Assembly: GCA_020634435.1 (NCBI GenBank)
Contig: JACKBS010000005.1
Location: 434,001-498,000, forward strand
Direction of reading: 5' to 3'
DNA: 64,000 nt
Source: Ardenticatenaceae bacterium
Lineage (GTDB): Bacteria; Chloroflexota; Anaerolineae; Promineifilales; Promineifilaceae
Part shown: positions 1 through 8,620 of the stretch, one piece after another
Layout of the letters: each line of letters starts with the position of its first letter
How positions within the stretch are numbered: position 1 is the stretch's first letter
The notes under the pieces: generated by a model
Seen by the model: only the letters and a program-made list of their open reading frames with translations
Databases searched by the model: none
Told to the model about the DNA's origin: nothing
Translations under genes and position numbers: made by a program

Positions 1-1699
1 AGAGTCGTATGTGGATGACGATCTGCAAAATTTTGGCCTGATGGCCAGCCAGAGCTACCTGGTGAAAGCGTGCGACACCTGCGGCCCGGCCACGATACGT
101 GAATGGTGGGGCAACGGCGGCATGGTCGATTGGACCAACGAAGAGGGTGCAGCCTACTGGCACGATCTGGTGCGCCAGCCGCTCATCGAGGCGGGCGTGT
201 TTGGCCACTGGACTAACCTGGGCGAGCCGGAAATGGTCGCGCCCAACAGCTGGTATGCGGGCCTGCCCGGCCTAGACCTGCATGACCAGCTGGCGAACAA
301 CAATATTTACAATCTGTTCTGGGCCAAGAGCATCTTTTTGGGCTACCAGCGCAACGGCGTCATGCAGCGCCCCGTCATTTTGTCCCGCTCCGGCACGACG
401 GGCATCCAGCGCTACGGCGCGGCGATGTGGTCGGCCGACATCGGCTCCAATTTTGACAGCCTGGCGGCGCACATGAACGCGCAAATGAACATGTCGCTCT
501 CCGGCCTGGATTATTTTGGCACCGATGTGGGCGGCTTCCATCGCGGCAACATCAGCCCGGCCGATTTGGACGAGCTGTACACCGTCTGGCTGGCCAACAG
601 CGCCCTGTTGGACGTGCCGCTGCGGCCGCACACAGAAAACCTATGCAACTGCAAAGAAACCGCCCCCGACCGCGTCGGTGACCTGGCCAGCAATCTGGCC
701 AACGTGCGACTGCGCTATGCGCTTTCGCCGTACTACTACTCGCTGGCGCATCTGGCGGCGCAAACCGGGTCGCCCGTCGTGCCGCCGCTGTTTTTCTACT
801 ACCAGGACGATCCGCAAACGCGTGATTTGGGCGACCATAAGCTGCTGGGCCGCGATATTTTGGTGCGCACGGTGACGGAGGCTGGGGTAACGGCCGTTCC
901 CGTCTATCTCCCCGCTGGCCAATGGGTCAACTTCCACACCGGCGAATGGGTCAACAGCAGCGGCCAATGGCTGGAGGATGTGCCCACCACGCACGACGGC
1001 CTGTTCCAACTGCCGATCTTTGTCCGGGCCGGGGCCATCGTGCCGCAAATGTTTGTAGACGTGCAAACGATGAATATGTACGGCCTGCGCCGGGACGGCA
1101 GCACGCGGGACGAGCTGATTGTGTACGTGGTGCCCGCACCAGAACCGAGCAGCTTTACCTTGTTTGAAGACGACGGCCGTTCCACAGCCTACCAATCTGG
1201 CGCATTGCAAACCACGCAAATCAGCCAGCGCTGGCTCGATGGGCAAATGACGGTGGAAATTGCCACCGCCGAGGGCAGCTATGACGGTGCACCCGCCAGC
1301 CGCGACAATGTGCTCAAGCTAGCGGTTGGGGATGCGGTGATTACGGCCGTTTCTCTCAACGGCACCAACTTAGCAGAACTAGATTCGATGGAAGCGTGGG
1401 AAACGGCAGCTTCCGGCTACATCCTCACAAACAGCGAACTGTGGGCTAAATCTGGCACGCTGCCCGTGGCTGAAGCGAAACAGTTTGTGGTAACGCTGGA
1501 CCAGCCAGTTGAAGCGGTTGCTGAGGTTGAGGTGGCAGTGGAGGGTACGGCCGTTCCCACCCAAACACCCGCCGTATCTGAAACAACAGACAGCGAACCC
1601 GCCCCCAATCGCACGCCGCTTTTCATCGGTTTGGGAATCGCGCTTGTGCTTCTCGTAGGCGGCTGGCTTTACTTTCAACAACGACGTAGTCAAATGTAA
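1..1699 (+). CDS. Glycoside hydrolase family 31 enzyme with C-terminal membrane anchor (5' end outside window)
   Basis: The frame is open from base 2 with no upstream stop, so this is the C-terminal part of a larger protein; the GTG at 11 is not a credible start. The GH31 (beta/alpha)8 blocks are present: the region leading to HWTNLGEPE (about residues 66-74 counted from base 11), the acid/base block WSADIGSNF, then a PYYYSLAHLA / LLGRDILVRTV stretch and beta domains. Family members cleave alpha-glucosides, alpha-xylosides or similar. At the position where GH31 enzymes carry the nucleophile Asp (W-x-D-x-x-E) this protein reads Asn, encoded by AAC. The C-terminus has a Thr/Pro linker, one hydrophobic helix (PLFIGLGIALVLLVGGWLYF) and a short basic tail, suggesting the enzyme is displayed outside on a C-terminal anchor. 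A GH13 gene follows, consistent with alpha-glucan use. Confidence 0.85.
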   Translation, partial: ESYVDDDLQNFGLMASQSYLVKACDTCGPATIREWWGNGGMVDWTNEEGAAYWHDLVRQPLIEAGVFGHWTNLGEPEMVAPNSWYAGLPGLDLHDQLANNNIYNLFWAKSIFLGYQRNGVMQRPVILSRSGTTGIQRYGAAMWSADIGSNFDSLAAHMNAQMNMSLSGLDYFGTDVGGFHRGNISPADLDELYTVWLANSALLDVPLRPHTENLCNCKETAPDRVGDLASNLANVRLRYALSPYYYSLAHLAAQTGSPVVPPLFFYYQDDPQTRDLGDHKLLGRDILVRTVTEAGVTAVPVYLPAGQWVNFHTGEWVNSSGQWLEDVPTTHDGLFQLPIFVRAGAIVPQMFVDVQTMNMYGLRRDGSTRDELIVYVVPAPEPSSFTLFEDDGRSTAYQSGALQTTQISQRWLDGQMTVEIATAEGSYDGAPASRDNVLKLAVGDAVITAVSLNGTNLAELDSMEAWETAASGYILTNSELWAKSGTLPVAEAKQFVVTLDQPVEAVAEVEVAVEGTAVPTQTPAVSETTDSEPAPNRTPLFIGLGIALVLLVGGWLYFQQRRSQM

Positions 1700-1706
1700 G
1701 CAAACT

Positions 1707-1756
1707 GGGACGCGGACAAGCGCGGATGAACGCGGATTTGAAATGATCCGCGTCCC
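1707..1756. repeat. GGGACGCGGA hairpin repeat, copy 1
   Basis: Arms GGGACGCGGA (1707-1716) and TCCGCGTCCC (1747-1756) pair perfectly around a loop that itself contains two more GCGGAT units. A second copy lies at 62402-62448. It separates the GH31 and GH13 genes and is followed by six A residues, so it could attenuate transcription. It belongs to the internally repetitive intergenic hairpins seen throughout the window. Confidence 0.75.
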
Positions 1757-1787
1757 CAAAAAATTTCAATTCATAGAGGCTTTTTAC

Positions 1788-3482
1788 ATGGAAGATTTTG
1801 TTTTTGGCTCCCTCTCCACCACCGAAAAACGATTGAAGTATTACCAGAAATGGCGACAGGGTGTGAAGCACCACAGCCAGATTTCGCCCCGCGCACCGCA
1901 GGCTGGCGATGCGCCGGTTCTCACAGTTATCGTGGGGCTGCCGCAGCTGATTGACCGGATTGAATGCGAACTGATGCTGCCAGAAACGGCCGTTTGCCCC
2001 TTCACCCGCACCGAAACCAAGTGGGATTTACTCAACTGGCAATATTTGCAGCATTGGCAGGTCACCCTGCCATCCCAGCCCGAAGGCACGATTGTGCGCT
2101 ACATCATCAAAGCGTATCCCGCCGATGGCTCGGAGCCGATTTTGGCCGACGACGGCGAGGTGTTTTCGTACCTCGTGGGCCACAGCACCCCGCCCACCTG
2201 GAGCCAGGACGCAATTGTGTACCAGATTTTCCCCGACCGATTTTATGTGGGAAACGACCGTACCTGGAACCCCACCCAAAGCCTCAACGACATCTACGGT
2301 GGCACCCTGCGCGGCATCATCGACAAGCTCGATTACGTCGCCGAGATGGGCTTCAACACCATCTGGCTCAACCCATTTTTCCCCGATGACAGCCACCACG
2401 GCTACCACGCCACCGACTACTTCAGCGTCAACCCGCGCCTGGGCAGCATGGACGACATTCGCGAGCTGGTAGAAATGGCGCACGGCAAAGGCATCCGCCT
2501 ACTGCTAGATTTTGTAGCCAACCATTGGGGCAGCGCCCACCACAGCTTCCAGGAAGCGATTCGTGATCCCCAAAGCCCGTTTGTGAGCTGGTACCACTGG
2601 ATCGACTACCCGGTTGATTACGAAACCTTTTTCGGCGTGATGGATTTGCCCCAGGTCAATGTCAACAATCCTGAGGTGCGCCAATATTTGCTAGACAGCG
2701 TGCGCTTTTGGCTAGGCGATGTGGGCTTCGATGGCCTGCGCCTCGACTACGCGCTTGGCCCGACCCACGACTTCTGGACCGAAATGCGGGCCACCGTCAA
2801 GCAAACCAAACCAGACGCCTGGATTTTTGGCGAAGTGGTGGAAACGCCCAGCACGTTATTAGGCTACGAAGGTCGTCTCGACGGCTGCCTGGACTTTTCC
2901 TTGGAGCAGGCAATTCGCGATACATTTGCTCTGCAACGCATGACCATCTCCGAATTTGCCAGCTTCCTCATCAAGCATGAGCGCTTTTTCCCTGAGTCGT
3001 TCAGTCGGCCCAGCTTTTTAGACAACCATGACATGAACCGCTTCTACTTTGCCGCTGGCCACGACAAGCGCAAGCTGAAGCTGGCCGCCCTGTGCCAATT
3101 CACGTTGGTTGGTCCACCCATCGTCTACAACGGCTCAGAGGTAGGCGTGCGGCAGCTCAAAAGCATGGCCGATCCCGGCAGCCAGGGCATGGAGGAAAAT
3201 CGCCAACCGATGCTGTGGGACGACGAACAAGATGCCGAGATTCGCAGTTATTTCCATTGGCTCATCCAGTTCCGCAAAGCGCATCCGGCGTTGCGCCAAG
3301 GCTGCGCCCAAATCCTCCAGGCAGATGACCACACCCTGGTCTATGCTCAGGTGCATGAACAGGAAACCGTTTGGGTGGCGCTAAATGCCAGTGATGCGGC
3401 GCGGGAGGTAACGGCCGTTTCCGACCGGCAGCAGCACACCTTCACCCTGCAACCCTGGTCGGGCGATGTGCACTGTTTCTAA
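1788..3482 (+). CDS. GH13 alpha-amylase family protein (neopullulanase/cyclomaltodextrinase-like)
   Basis: The start is placed at ATG 1788 because AGAGG lies at 1775-1779; an earlier in-frame ATG at 1743 lies within the upstream hairpin repeat. The 564-residue product has an N-terminal beta-sandwich region (about 1-140) and a catalytic barrel beginning at DAIVYQIFPDRF. The four GH13 regions are visible: LLDFVANHW, GFDGLRLDYA with the nucleophile Asp, IFGEVVE with the acid/base Glu, and FLDNHDMNRF with the transition-state Asp. There is no signal peptide, so it should act in the cytoplasm on imported maltodextrins or cyclodextrins. The N-terminal domain plus the MGFNTIWLNPFF block fit the neopullulanase/cyclomaltodextrinase group, but substrate choice cannot be read from motifs alone. 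Confidence 0.88.
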   Translation: MEDFVFGSLSTTEKRLKYYQKWRQGVKHHSQISPRAPQAGDAPVLTVIVGLPQLIDRIECELMLPETAVCPFTRTETKWDLLNWQYLQHWQVTLPSQPEGTIVRYIIKAYPADGSEPILADDGEVFSYLVGHSTPPTWSQDAIVYQIFPDRFYVGNDRTWNPTQSLNDIYGGTLRGIIDKLDYVAEMGFNTIWLNPFFPDDSHHGYHATDYFSVNPRLGSMDDIRELVEMAHGKGIRLLLDFVANHWGSAHHSFQEAIRDPQSPFVSWYHWIDYPVDYETFFGVMDLPQVNVNNPEVRQYLLDSVRFWLGDVGFDGLRLDYALGPTHDFWTEMRATVKQTKPDAWIFGEVVETPSTLLGYEGRLDGCLDFSLEQAIRDTFALQRMTISEFASFLIKHERFFPESFSRPSFLDNHDMNRFYFAAGHDKRKLKLAALCQFTLVGPPIVYNGSEVGVRQLKSMADPGSQGMEENRQPMLWDDEQDAEIRSYFHWLIQFRKAHPALRQGCAQILQADDHTLVYAQVHEQETVWVALNASDAAREVTAVSDRQQHTFTLQPWSGDVHCF

Positions 3483-3494
3483 ATTTAGAAGAGG

Positions 3495-3552
3495 GTAATT
3501 GAGTAATTGGGTAATTTGAGCTAATTACTCAATTACCAAATTACCCAATTAC
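3495..3552. repeat. GTAATTGAGTAATT hairpin repeat, copy 1
   Basis: An AT-rich imperfect palindrome built from quasi-tandem units of GTAATTGRG on the left and the complementary CAATTAC units on the right. A clear relative lies at 20065-20137. Located just after the GH13 stop codon, it may fold in the mRNA and serve as a 3' end, but no U-tract follows. Confidence 0.75.
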
Positions 3553-3589
3553 AAAGTCGTTTGTAAACTGCTTGGTAGCTCAAAAATAC

Positions 3590-3617
3590 TTGACAGGTCA
3601 ACCAGATTCTTTATAAT
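3590..3617 (+). promoter_or_regulatory. Sigma-70 type promoter of the asd T-box transcript
   Basis: The -35 box TTGACA (3590-3595) and -10 box TATAAT (3612-3617) are both perfect consensus, separated by 16 bp. Transcription should begin near 3624, at the front of the T-box leader. Confidence 0.82.
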
Positions 3618-3825
3618 CCCCCGAAATTTAGAAGGATTTGCAAAGTTGCATATCCTGTAAAGCAATGATCAGGACGAGTACGGTCTGAGCCTGTAAAAGA
3701 GATTGGAGCGCCACCGGCTGAAAGCCTCCAAGACAAAGACAGCCCCGAAAACCCCCTGAGAGCGACTTCCTGAAGCATTTTGAGTAAGGAAGCACGGTTG
3801 GCCCCGTTAACGGCCGTCTTGAGAG

Positions 3826-3889
3826 TAACCAGTATCCAGTAATCAGTTTTCAGAATTGATTACCGATTATTGACCACTGATTACTGAAT
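3826..3889. repeat. CAGTAATCAG hairpin repeat inserted within the T-box leader
   Basis: Arms CAGTAATCAG (3837-3846) and CTGATTACTG (3877-3886) pair perfectly, and the loop carries further GATTAC-like units. The segment lies between the leader's stem-loop and the T-box sequence, a region that is short in typical leaders. It looks like a later insertion of a dispersed intergenic hairpin. Confidence 0.7.
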
Positions 3890-3903
3890 TGGGTGGAATC
3901 GCG

Positions 3904-3942
3904 ACGCCGTCGCCCCATGTGGGTGACGGCGTTTTTTATTTT
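3904..3942 (+). terminator. T-box regulated intrinsic terminator
   Basis: The stem ACGCCGTCgCCC / GGGtGACGGCGT with a short CATGT loop is followed by TTTTTTATTTT. Its 5' arm directly follows the T-box sequence, so the antiterminator and terminator forms are mutually exclusive. Confidence 0.9.
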
Positions 3943-3943
3943 C

Positions 3944-4011
3944 GGAGATTGGAGATGAGGAGATTGGAGATTAAAAGCGAGAGAATCGCAAATCTCCAAT
4001 CTCTAATCTCC
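3944..4011. repeat. GGAGATTGGAGATT hairpin repeat, copy 1
   Basis: The left half holds repeated GGAGATT units and the right half repeated AATCTCC units, so it folds back on itself. A second copy lies at 51815-51875. It sits between the T-box terminator and the asd start; the ribosome binding site of asd (GGAG at 4018-4021) directly abuts it and is itself a GGAGATT unit. Confidence 0.75.
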
Positions 4012-4029
4012 CCAAATGGAGATTTTATT

Positions 4030-5085
4030 ATGAGCAACAAAATTCCCGTCGGCATTCTCGCGGCCACTGGCTCAGTGGGACAGCGCTTTATTCAACATCT
4101 GGTTGACCATCCCTGGTTTGAAATCACCGCCCTGACTGGCTCGGATCGGACGGCGGGACGGCCGTTTCGTGAAGGCGTGAACTGGCTGCTGGCTGGCGAT
4201 CCGCCTGCCGCCGTCGCCGATATGATCGTCCAGCCCACCGAGCCAAATCTGGAGCCGCGCGTTCTCTTTTCCGCATTGCCTACGGCTGAGGCGCGCGAGC
4301 TAGAGCCAAAGTTTGCCGAAGCAGGCTACATCGTCCTCACCAACGCCTCACCGTTCCGCATGGATCCGTGCGTGCCGCTGCTCATCCCCGAAGTGAACCC
4401 GGACCACACGGCGCTCATCCCCCGCCAAAAAGAAGCATACGGCTGGGATGGCTGGATCGTAGCCAACGCCAACTGCTCCACCACGAGCATCGTCCTGCCG
4501 TTACAGATTTTGCACCAGGCGTATGGGGTGGAAACGGCCGTCATCACCACCATGCAAGCCATCTCCGGCGCAGGCTACCCCGGCGTCCCCTCGCTAGACA
4601 TCATGGATAACGTCATTCCCTACATCGGCGGGGAAGATGGCAAGCTGGAAACCGAACCGCGCAAGCTGTGCGGCACTTACGCCAACGGCGCGATTGAGAT
4701 GGCGCCCTTCAAAGTCAGCGCCCAGGCCAACCGCGTGCCGGTGATGGATGGCCATTTGGGCAGCGTCTCCGTCAAGCTGCGCCAATCCGCCTCTGCTGAA
4801 GAGGTGATTGAGCTGTTCAAAACGTGGCAGCCACCCGAAATTATCCGCGACCTGCCCACCATGCCCGATCCGGTTCTCATCTACCGGCCCGAAGCTAACC
4901 GCCCCCAACCCCGCCTGGACCGCGATTCTGGCAACGGTCTCGCCTGGACCGTCGGCGGGGTGCGCAAATGCCAGGTCAACGACATCCGCTTCCTGGCCAT
5001 CGCCCACAACACCCTGCGCGGCGCGGCAAGTGGCTCTGTGCTGAATGCGGAGCTATTGGTAAAGCAAGGGTTCATCAAAGCGTGA
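4030..5085 (+). CDS. asd: Aspartate-semialdehyde dehydrogenase
   Basis: Reduces 4-phospho-aspartate to aspartate semialdehyde with NADPH, the branch point to lysine, methionine and threonine. ATG 4030 is chosen because the nucleotide-binding motif GILAATGSVGQRF follows at once; the longer frame from 3889 would translate the T-box terminator and repeat. The protein has 351 residues. The catalytic Cys sits in NANCSTTSIVLPL, and the protein is of the long archaeal/fungal type, judged by length and the Ser-Val-Gly-Gln nucleotide loop. The upstream leader carries a promoter, a T-box with a likely Thr specifier and a terminator, so expression should rise when tRNA-Thr is uncharged. The next gene is convergent. 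Confidence 0.95.
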   Translation: MSNKIPVGILAATGSVGQRFIQHLVDHPWFEITALTGSDRTAGRPFREGVNWLLAGDPPAAVADMIVQPTEPNLEPRVLFSALPTAEARELEPKFAEAGYIVLTNASPFRMDPCVPLLIPEVNPDHTALIPRQKEAYGWDGWIVANANCSTTSIVLPLQILHQAYGVETAVITTMQAISGAGYPGVPSLDIMDNVIPYIGGEDGKLETEPRKLCGTYANGAIEMAPFKVSAQANRVPVMDGHLGSVSVKLRQSASAEEVIELFKTWQPPEIIRDLPTMPDPVLIYRPEANRPQPRLDRDSGNGLAWTVGGVRKCQVNDIRFLAIAHNTLRGAASGSVLNAELLVKQGFIKA

Positions 5086-5114
5086 CAAGGTGACAGGGTG
5101 ACCCTGTCACCCGT

Positions 5115-6323
5115 TCACTCCGTCACCGTAACAGGATCATCATACCAGGTGGGCACCAATTGCACCCAAGTGTTGCCAATTTGCAGGGGGAAGGGAGTGC
5201 CGTCGGGGTTGGTGAAGGTGAGCAGGTCGTTGCGCCCTTCGCGGTGCCAGGTGACGGGGTACTGCTGCCCATCGCGCAAAATGAAGCCGGTACCGCTGCC
5301 CCACAGCTGAATCTGCACGGAGAGATGGGTGCAGACGCCGTTGGTGATTTGCTCACAAATGGTTGCATCTTCTACGTGGAAGGGGGCAATGACCACGATA
5401 TTGGCCGCGCTGACCTGTTCGCCCGTGTTGCCGTCCAAGTGCGGTTCCCCGGCGGCCCAGCGATAGTAACGGCCCGTGGACGGGTCATAACGCCACGCCA
5501 CTGTTTCCCACTGGTAATCAATCGCCACGCTGCTGGCCGGCGTGCCCCCGGCGGGTGGTTCGCTGGTGAAGGTGAGCAGCCCGTTGAAATTGGGCGGCGT
5601 GTTCAGCCCCAGCGCTTCTAATCCCTGGCGAAACACAGCGGGACGGCCGTACAGCGTATGCTCAAACGGTTTGTCTTCCCCGGTACGGAAGTAGCCGGGA
5701 TCGGCCGAGCGAATGATGCGACTGGCAAAGTCAGAGGCGTTAAGCCGCTGGTTGACACCCACGCTGGCCCCGGAAAAAACGAGGGCAGCATCGTAGATGG
5801 CGGGGAGTTCCACATCAATCAGCCGAGCGCTGCGGATGGGGCCGACTACATCTACATCCTGGCCGTACAGGATGAGCGTAAAACGAGTAATGCTGGCCTC
5901 TGACGTATGTTCAAACACCCAGTCCGCACTGTTAAGGCCGGACTGTGGCCGCACATAGCTGGGCGGCGCGTTGGAAATTTTGATGGCTAACGGCCGTCTT
6001 TGCAGCTGAGCCGGATCATCAACCAATTCACCCGTCAGCGGATTGCGGTCGGTGCCAAAGTCGGCCGCGGTTAGCAAGCTCAGACCGGCAGCTTCTGGTG
6101 TTACCTCTGGCGTGTTGGTGGCCGCAGGCGGAATGGTGGGTGGTGGGGGCAAAGTGGTCGTGGGGACAGGTGCGGCGATGGTGGGAGCAACGGCCGTATT
6201 TTCCAGAGTTTCCAGGGTAGCGGGTGGCGCAATTGGTGTAGGGGTGACCTCAGCCGCGCCGCCACAAGAAACCAGCAGCAACAGTACAATCAGCGAGCTT
6301 AACAAGAACAACCATCTTTTCAT
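5115..6323 (-). CDS. DUF3048 (YerB-like) lipoprotein
   Basis: A signal peptide with lipobox LLLVSC predicts lipid attachment after cleavage. A long Thr/Pro-rich linker (about residues 25-75) leads to a globular domain. That domain begins NPLTGELVDD and includes RPLAIKISNAPPSYVRPQSG, SADWVFEHTSEASITRF and VGPIRSARLIDVELP, which are the hallmarks of DUF3048. The B. subtilis relative YerB is a lipoprotein of undefined biochemical role. The product has 402 residues. It reads away from the histidine kinase gene upstream on the same strand, with a terminator between them, so it is probably transcribed alone. Function in the envelope is unknown. Confidence 0.88.
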   Translation of the reverse strand: MKRWLFLLSSLIVLLLLVSCGGAAEVTPTPIAPPATLETLENTAVAPTIAAPVPTTTLPPPPTIPPAATNTPEVTPEAAGLSLLTAADFGTDRNPLTGELVDDPAQLQRRPLAIKISNAPPSYVRPQSGLNSADWVFEHTSEASITRFTLILYGQDVDVVGPIRSARLIDVELPAIYDAALVFSGASVGVNQRLNASDFASRIIRSADPGYFRTGEDKPFEHTLYGRPAVFRQGLEALGLNTPPNFNGLLTFTSEPPAGGTPASSVAIDYQWETVAWRYDPSTGRYYRWAAGEPHLDGNTGEQVSAANIVVIAPFHVEDATICEQITNGVCTHLSVQIQLWGSGTGFILRDGQQYPVTWHREGRNDLLTFTNPDGTPFPLQIGNTWVQLVPTWYDDPVTVTE

Positions 6324-6342
6324 GATTTACTTGATCTCCTTC

Positions 6343-6383
6343 CAAAAAAGTGAAAACCTCCGGTTTTGCGGTACCGGAGGTTT
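6343..6383 (-). terminator. Intrinsic terminator of the hybrid histidine kinase gene
   Basis: Perfect 10-bp arms AAACCTCCGG (6354-6363) and CCGGAGGTTT (6374-6383) are followed on the minus strand by a T-rich run (CACTTTTTTGG). Confidence 0.8.
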
Positions 6384-6459
6384 GTGAAGGGCAATGTATG
6401 TCTGTTTTTATGGTTTGTCAAGCCGCAGCAGGGATATCGCTGGGGAAAAAGTGGGAACG

Positions 6460-8391
6460 TTAAGCTTTGCCGTTCGCCGATAAATAATGCCAAACTTTGC
6501 GGACCAAGGTTTCCATATCGTACGGCTTGGCCAAAAATCCGGTGCGGCCATTGAGTTTGACCACCTGGGCAATTTGCTGCTGAGCATAGCCGGAAGAAAG
6601 AATGATGCGCACCGTGGGGTCTACCTGGCGCAGCCCATTGAGCGTGTCCAGGCCGTTCAGGCCGGGCATCGACATATCCAACAACACCAGCTGAACCTGC
6701 TCTTTGTGCCGGGCAAACGTTTCAATGCCGTCCTGGCCGTTAACGGCCGTTATCACCTCAACGCCATGCAACGCCATAATGTCCGCTACAGCTTCCCGCA
6801 CCGGAGCTTCATCATCAATGACCAGGATACACTGGCCTACATGGTTGGCGGGGACAACAGATTCAGTGGGAGAAACGGCCGTTGCTTGCCGCTGGCTCTG
6901 GGGGAACAACAGCAGAAACGCCGTTCCCTGGCCCGGCTGGCTGGCCACATGCAGCCCGCCATGATGGTCACGCACAATGCCCAGTACAGAAGCCAGGCCC
7001 AGGCCCTGACCATCTTCCTTGGTGGTAAAAAACGGATCAAAAATTCGGTTGCGTACTTCAGGCGACATGCCCATGCCGTTGTCCTGTACCGTCAAAAAAA
7101 CATATTCACCAGGGGGCAACGTGCCGCCCGTCCAATGCCAGTAATGGCTGTCTTCCTCGGTGAGCGTTTGCAAGCCGGTCCTGACCCAAACATCACCCCT
7201 GGATGCCGTTACGGCCTCGGCTCCGTTGAGAATCAGGTTCATGATCACCTGCTGTAGCTGGCTGCGATCTGCTTCGATCATCGGTAAATCGGCCGCTAAG
7301 TCGGTGTGCAGCGAAACATGTTTAGCAACGGCCGCCCGGAAGAGATGAATGTTTTTCTCAATCATCTGATTTAGGTCAACGGGTTCCATTTCCATCTGCC
7401 CACCTCCTGCATAAGCCAGCATTTGCCGGGTCAAATCGGCCGCCTGCTCTGCGGCGGTTACTGCTTTTTGAATGTGTGCCCGTGCCTCTTCCTGATGCGG
7501 CAACAGACGCATGGCTAAGCTGTTTTGCGCGAGCATAGCCACCAACAAATTGTTGAAGTCATGCGCAATCCCGCTGGCCATCAGCCCCAAACTCTCGCGC
7601 TTTTGGGCTTGATGCATGGCCTCTTCGGTGCGTTTACGCTCAGCAACCTCGTGCTGTAGCTGGGCATTGGCAATTTGCAATTCGGCCGTACGTGTGGCCA
7701 CACGAGCTTCCAACTCTTGATGCAGTTCAGTGAGCAATGCCTGACTCAGCCGGAGGTCTTCATTAGTCACCAGTAGGGCAGCGGCCGTCTGGCGTGACTT
7801 TTCCGCATTTTGGATGACACCCTCAACAAGCTGGCGCAGCAGCAGTGTATTGAGCACCAGGGAAAGGACAATGATGATCAGATCATCAATGGTAGGCAGC
7901 GTGTTGTAATCATTTAAGAGCAGTCCATTTAACTCTGCCAGATACACAATTACGAGGGCAATCACGTTAAACGCTAGAAAAACCAGGGTGGATTTACCCC
8001 TAATAAAGAGGCTGATAGGCGAGACAACGATAAAAACACCTACAGTAGCCGAACCACGAATACCGTTAAAGGTAAACATCAGCGCAATAAGGATAAAAAA
8101 ACCAATGACCGAAAAAATCCAGGCAGCCAGTTTTACACGTCCGTGGTAAACAAGTCCCACGCAAACTAAGGATATAAAAACTGCCACAGTCAGGCTATTG
8201 ACCACCGCTATACGTTGCAATCCCGAAAAGCGGGTAAACGGCCGTATGATCAACAACAGCAGCGATGCGGCAGCACAAAAGGTTAGCAAGTAGCGGTTCA
8301 GCCATCGCGCCTGCCGATACTCCTCAGGATCTTTAAAATGGGGTGGGGCAAGGTAACTTGCCAGATTTTTCATAAATTTTCCAGGATTCAT
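6460..8391 (-). CDS. Membrane hybrid sensor histidine kinase with C-terminal receiver domain
   Basis: Residues ~35-195 hold about six hydrophobic helices forming a membrane sensor module without a recognisable periplasmic domain. A coiled-coil linker (about 200-260) follows, then a HisKA domain with phospho-acceptor His in GIAHDFNNLL. The HATPase domain has N box NLILNGAEAV, G1 DNGMGM and G2 GQGLGLASV. A receiver domain at ~520-640 has acidic pair DDE, phospho-acceptor Asp in LLDMSMPG and Lys in AKPYD. The architecture is kinase plus fused receiver, so phosphate may pass within the molecule or to an unlinked partner; no separate response regulator lies next to it. The stimulus cannot be inferred. 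A terminator follows downstream. Confidence 0.9.
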   Translation of the reverse strand: MNPGKFMKNLASYLAPPHFKDPEEYRQARWLNRYLLTFCAAASLLLLIIRPFTRFSGLQRIAVVNSLTVAVFISLVCVGLVYHGRVKLAAWIFSVIGFFILIALMFTFNGIRGSATVGVFIVVSPISLFIRGKSTLVFLAFNVIALVIVYLAELNGLLLNDYNTLPTIDDLIIIVLSLVLNTLLLRQLVEGVIQNAEKSRQTAAALLVTNEDLRLSQALLTELHQELEARVATRTAELQIANAQLQHEVAERKRTEEAMHQAQKRESLGLMASGIAHDFNNLLVAMLAQNSLAMRLLPHQEEARAHIQKAVTAAEQAADLTRQMLAYAGGGQMEMEPVDLNQMIEKNIHLFRAAVAKHVSLHTDLAADLPMIEADRSQLQQVIMNLILNGAEAVTASRGDVWVRTGLQTLTEEDSHYWHWTGGTLPPGEYVFLTVQDNGMGMSPEVRNRIFDPFFTTKEDGQGLGLASVLGIVRDHHGGLHVASQPGQGTAFLLLFPQSQRQATAVSPTESVVPANHVGQCILVIDDEAPVREAVADIMALHGVEVITAVNGQDGIETFARHKEQVQLVLLDMSMPGLNGLDTLNGLRQVDPTVRIILSSGYAQQQIAQVVKLNGRTGFLAKPYDMETLVRKVWHYLSANGKA

Positions 8392-8620
8392 TGCTCCACA
8401 AGCTGGTTTTCAATGGATCACTTAATTCTCTAGGGCTTTTCGTCTTTTGTTTATCTGCGATCTATCTGACGGTTCTTATATCGTTTGAAATCATCCGCAT
8501 GAGACAATTCAGCTATTTGCCTGCGCCTTTATGACGCACAGCACCGTGACGTTTTGGCGGGAGTCGTGTTTAATACGCTAGAATCTGCTGCCAAGACAGC
8601 AACTCGTTGAGGAGAACAAC

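Larger units (their letters stand above)
3624..3942 (+). promoter_or_regulatory. T-box riboswitch leader, probable threonine specifier (ACC), upstream of asd
   Basis: T-box leaders bind uncharged tRNA and prevent termination. Visible here are the 5' loop-E side with GAGTA (3676-3680) and helix GGTCTG. This helix can pair, with one mismatch, to CAGCCC (3740-3745), which is followed by CGAAA and then ACC (3751-3753). That is the same arrangement as the known glyQS leader, where the specifier follows CGAAA, so ACC (Thr) is the inferred specifier. A stem with arms CTTCCT/AGGAAG follows (about 3765-3792). The T-box sequence GGGTGGAATCGCG lies at 3891-3903 and overlaps the terminator at 3904. UGGA would pair with a tRNA ending UCCA. 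Threonine control suits asd, which lies on the path to homoserine and threonine. A repeat (3826-3889) lies between the stem and the T-box sequence. Confidence 0.85.

Noticed and set aside
3889..4029. N-terminal extension of asd
   Set aside because: It would translate the T-box sequence, terminator and hairpin repeat; the enzyme's own N-terminus begins at 4030.
6487..7257. 256-codon open frame opposite the hybrid histidine kinase
   Set aside because: The kinase shows all catalytic motifs on the other strand; this frame has no recognisable domain.
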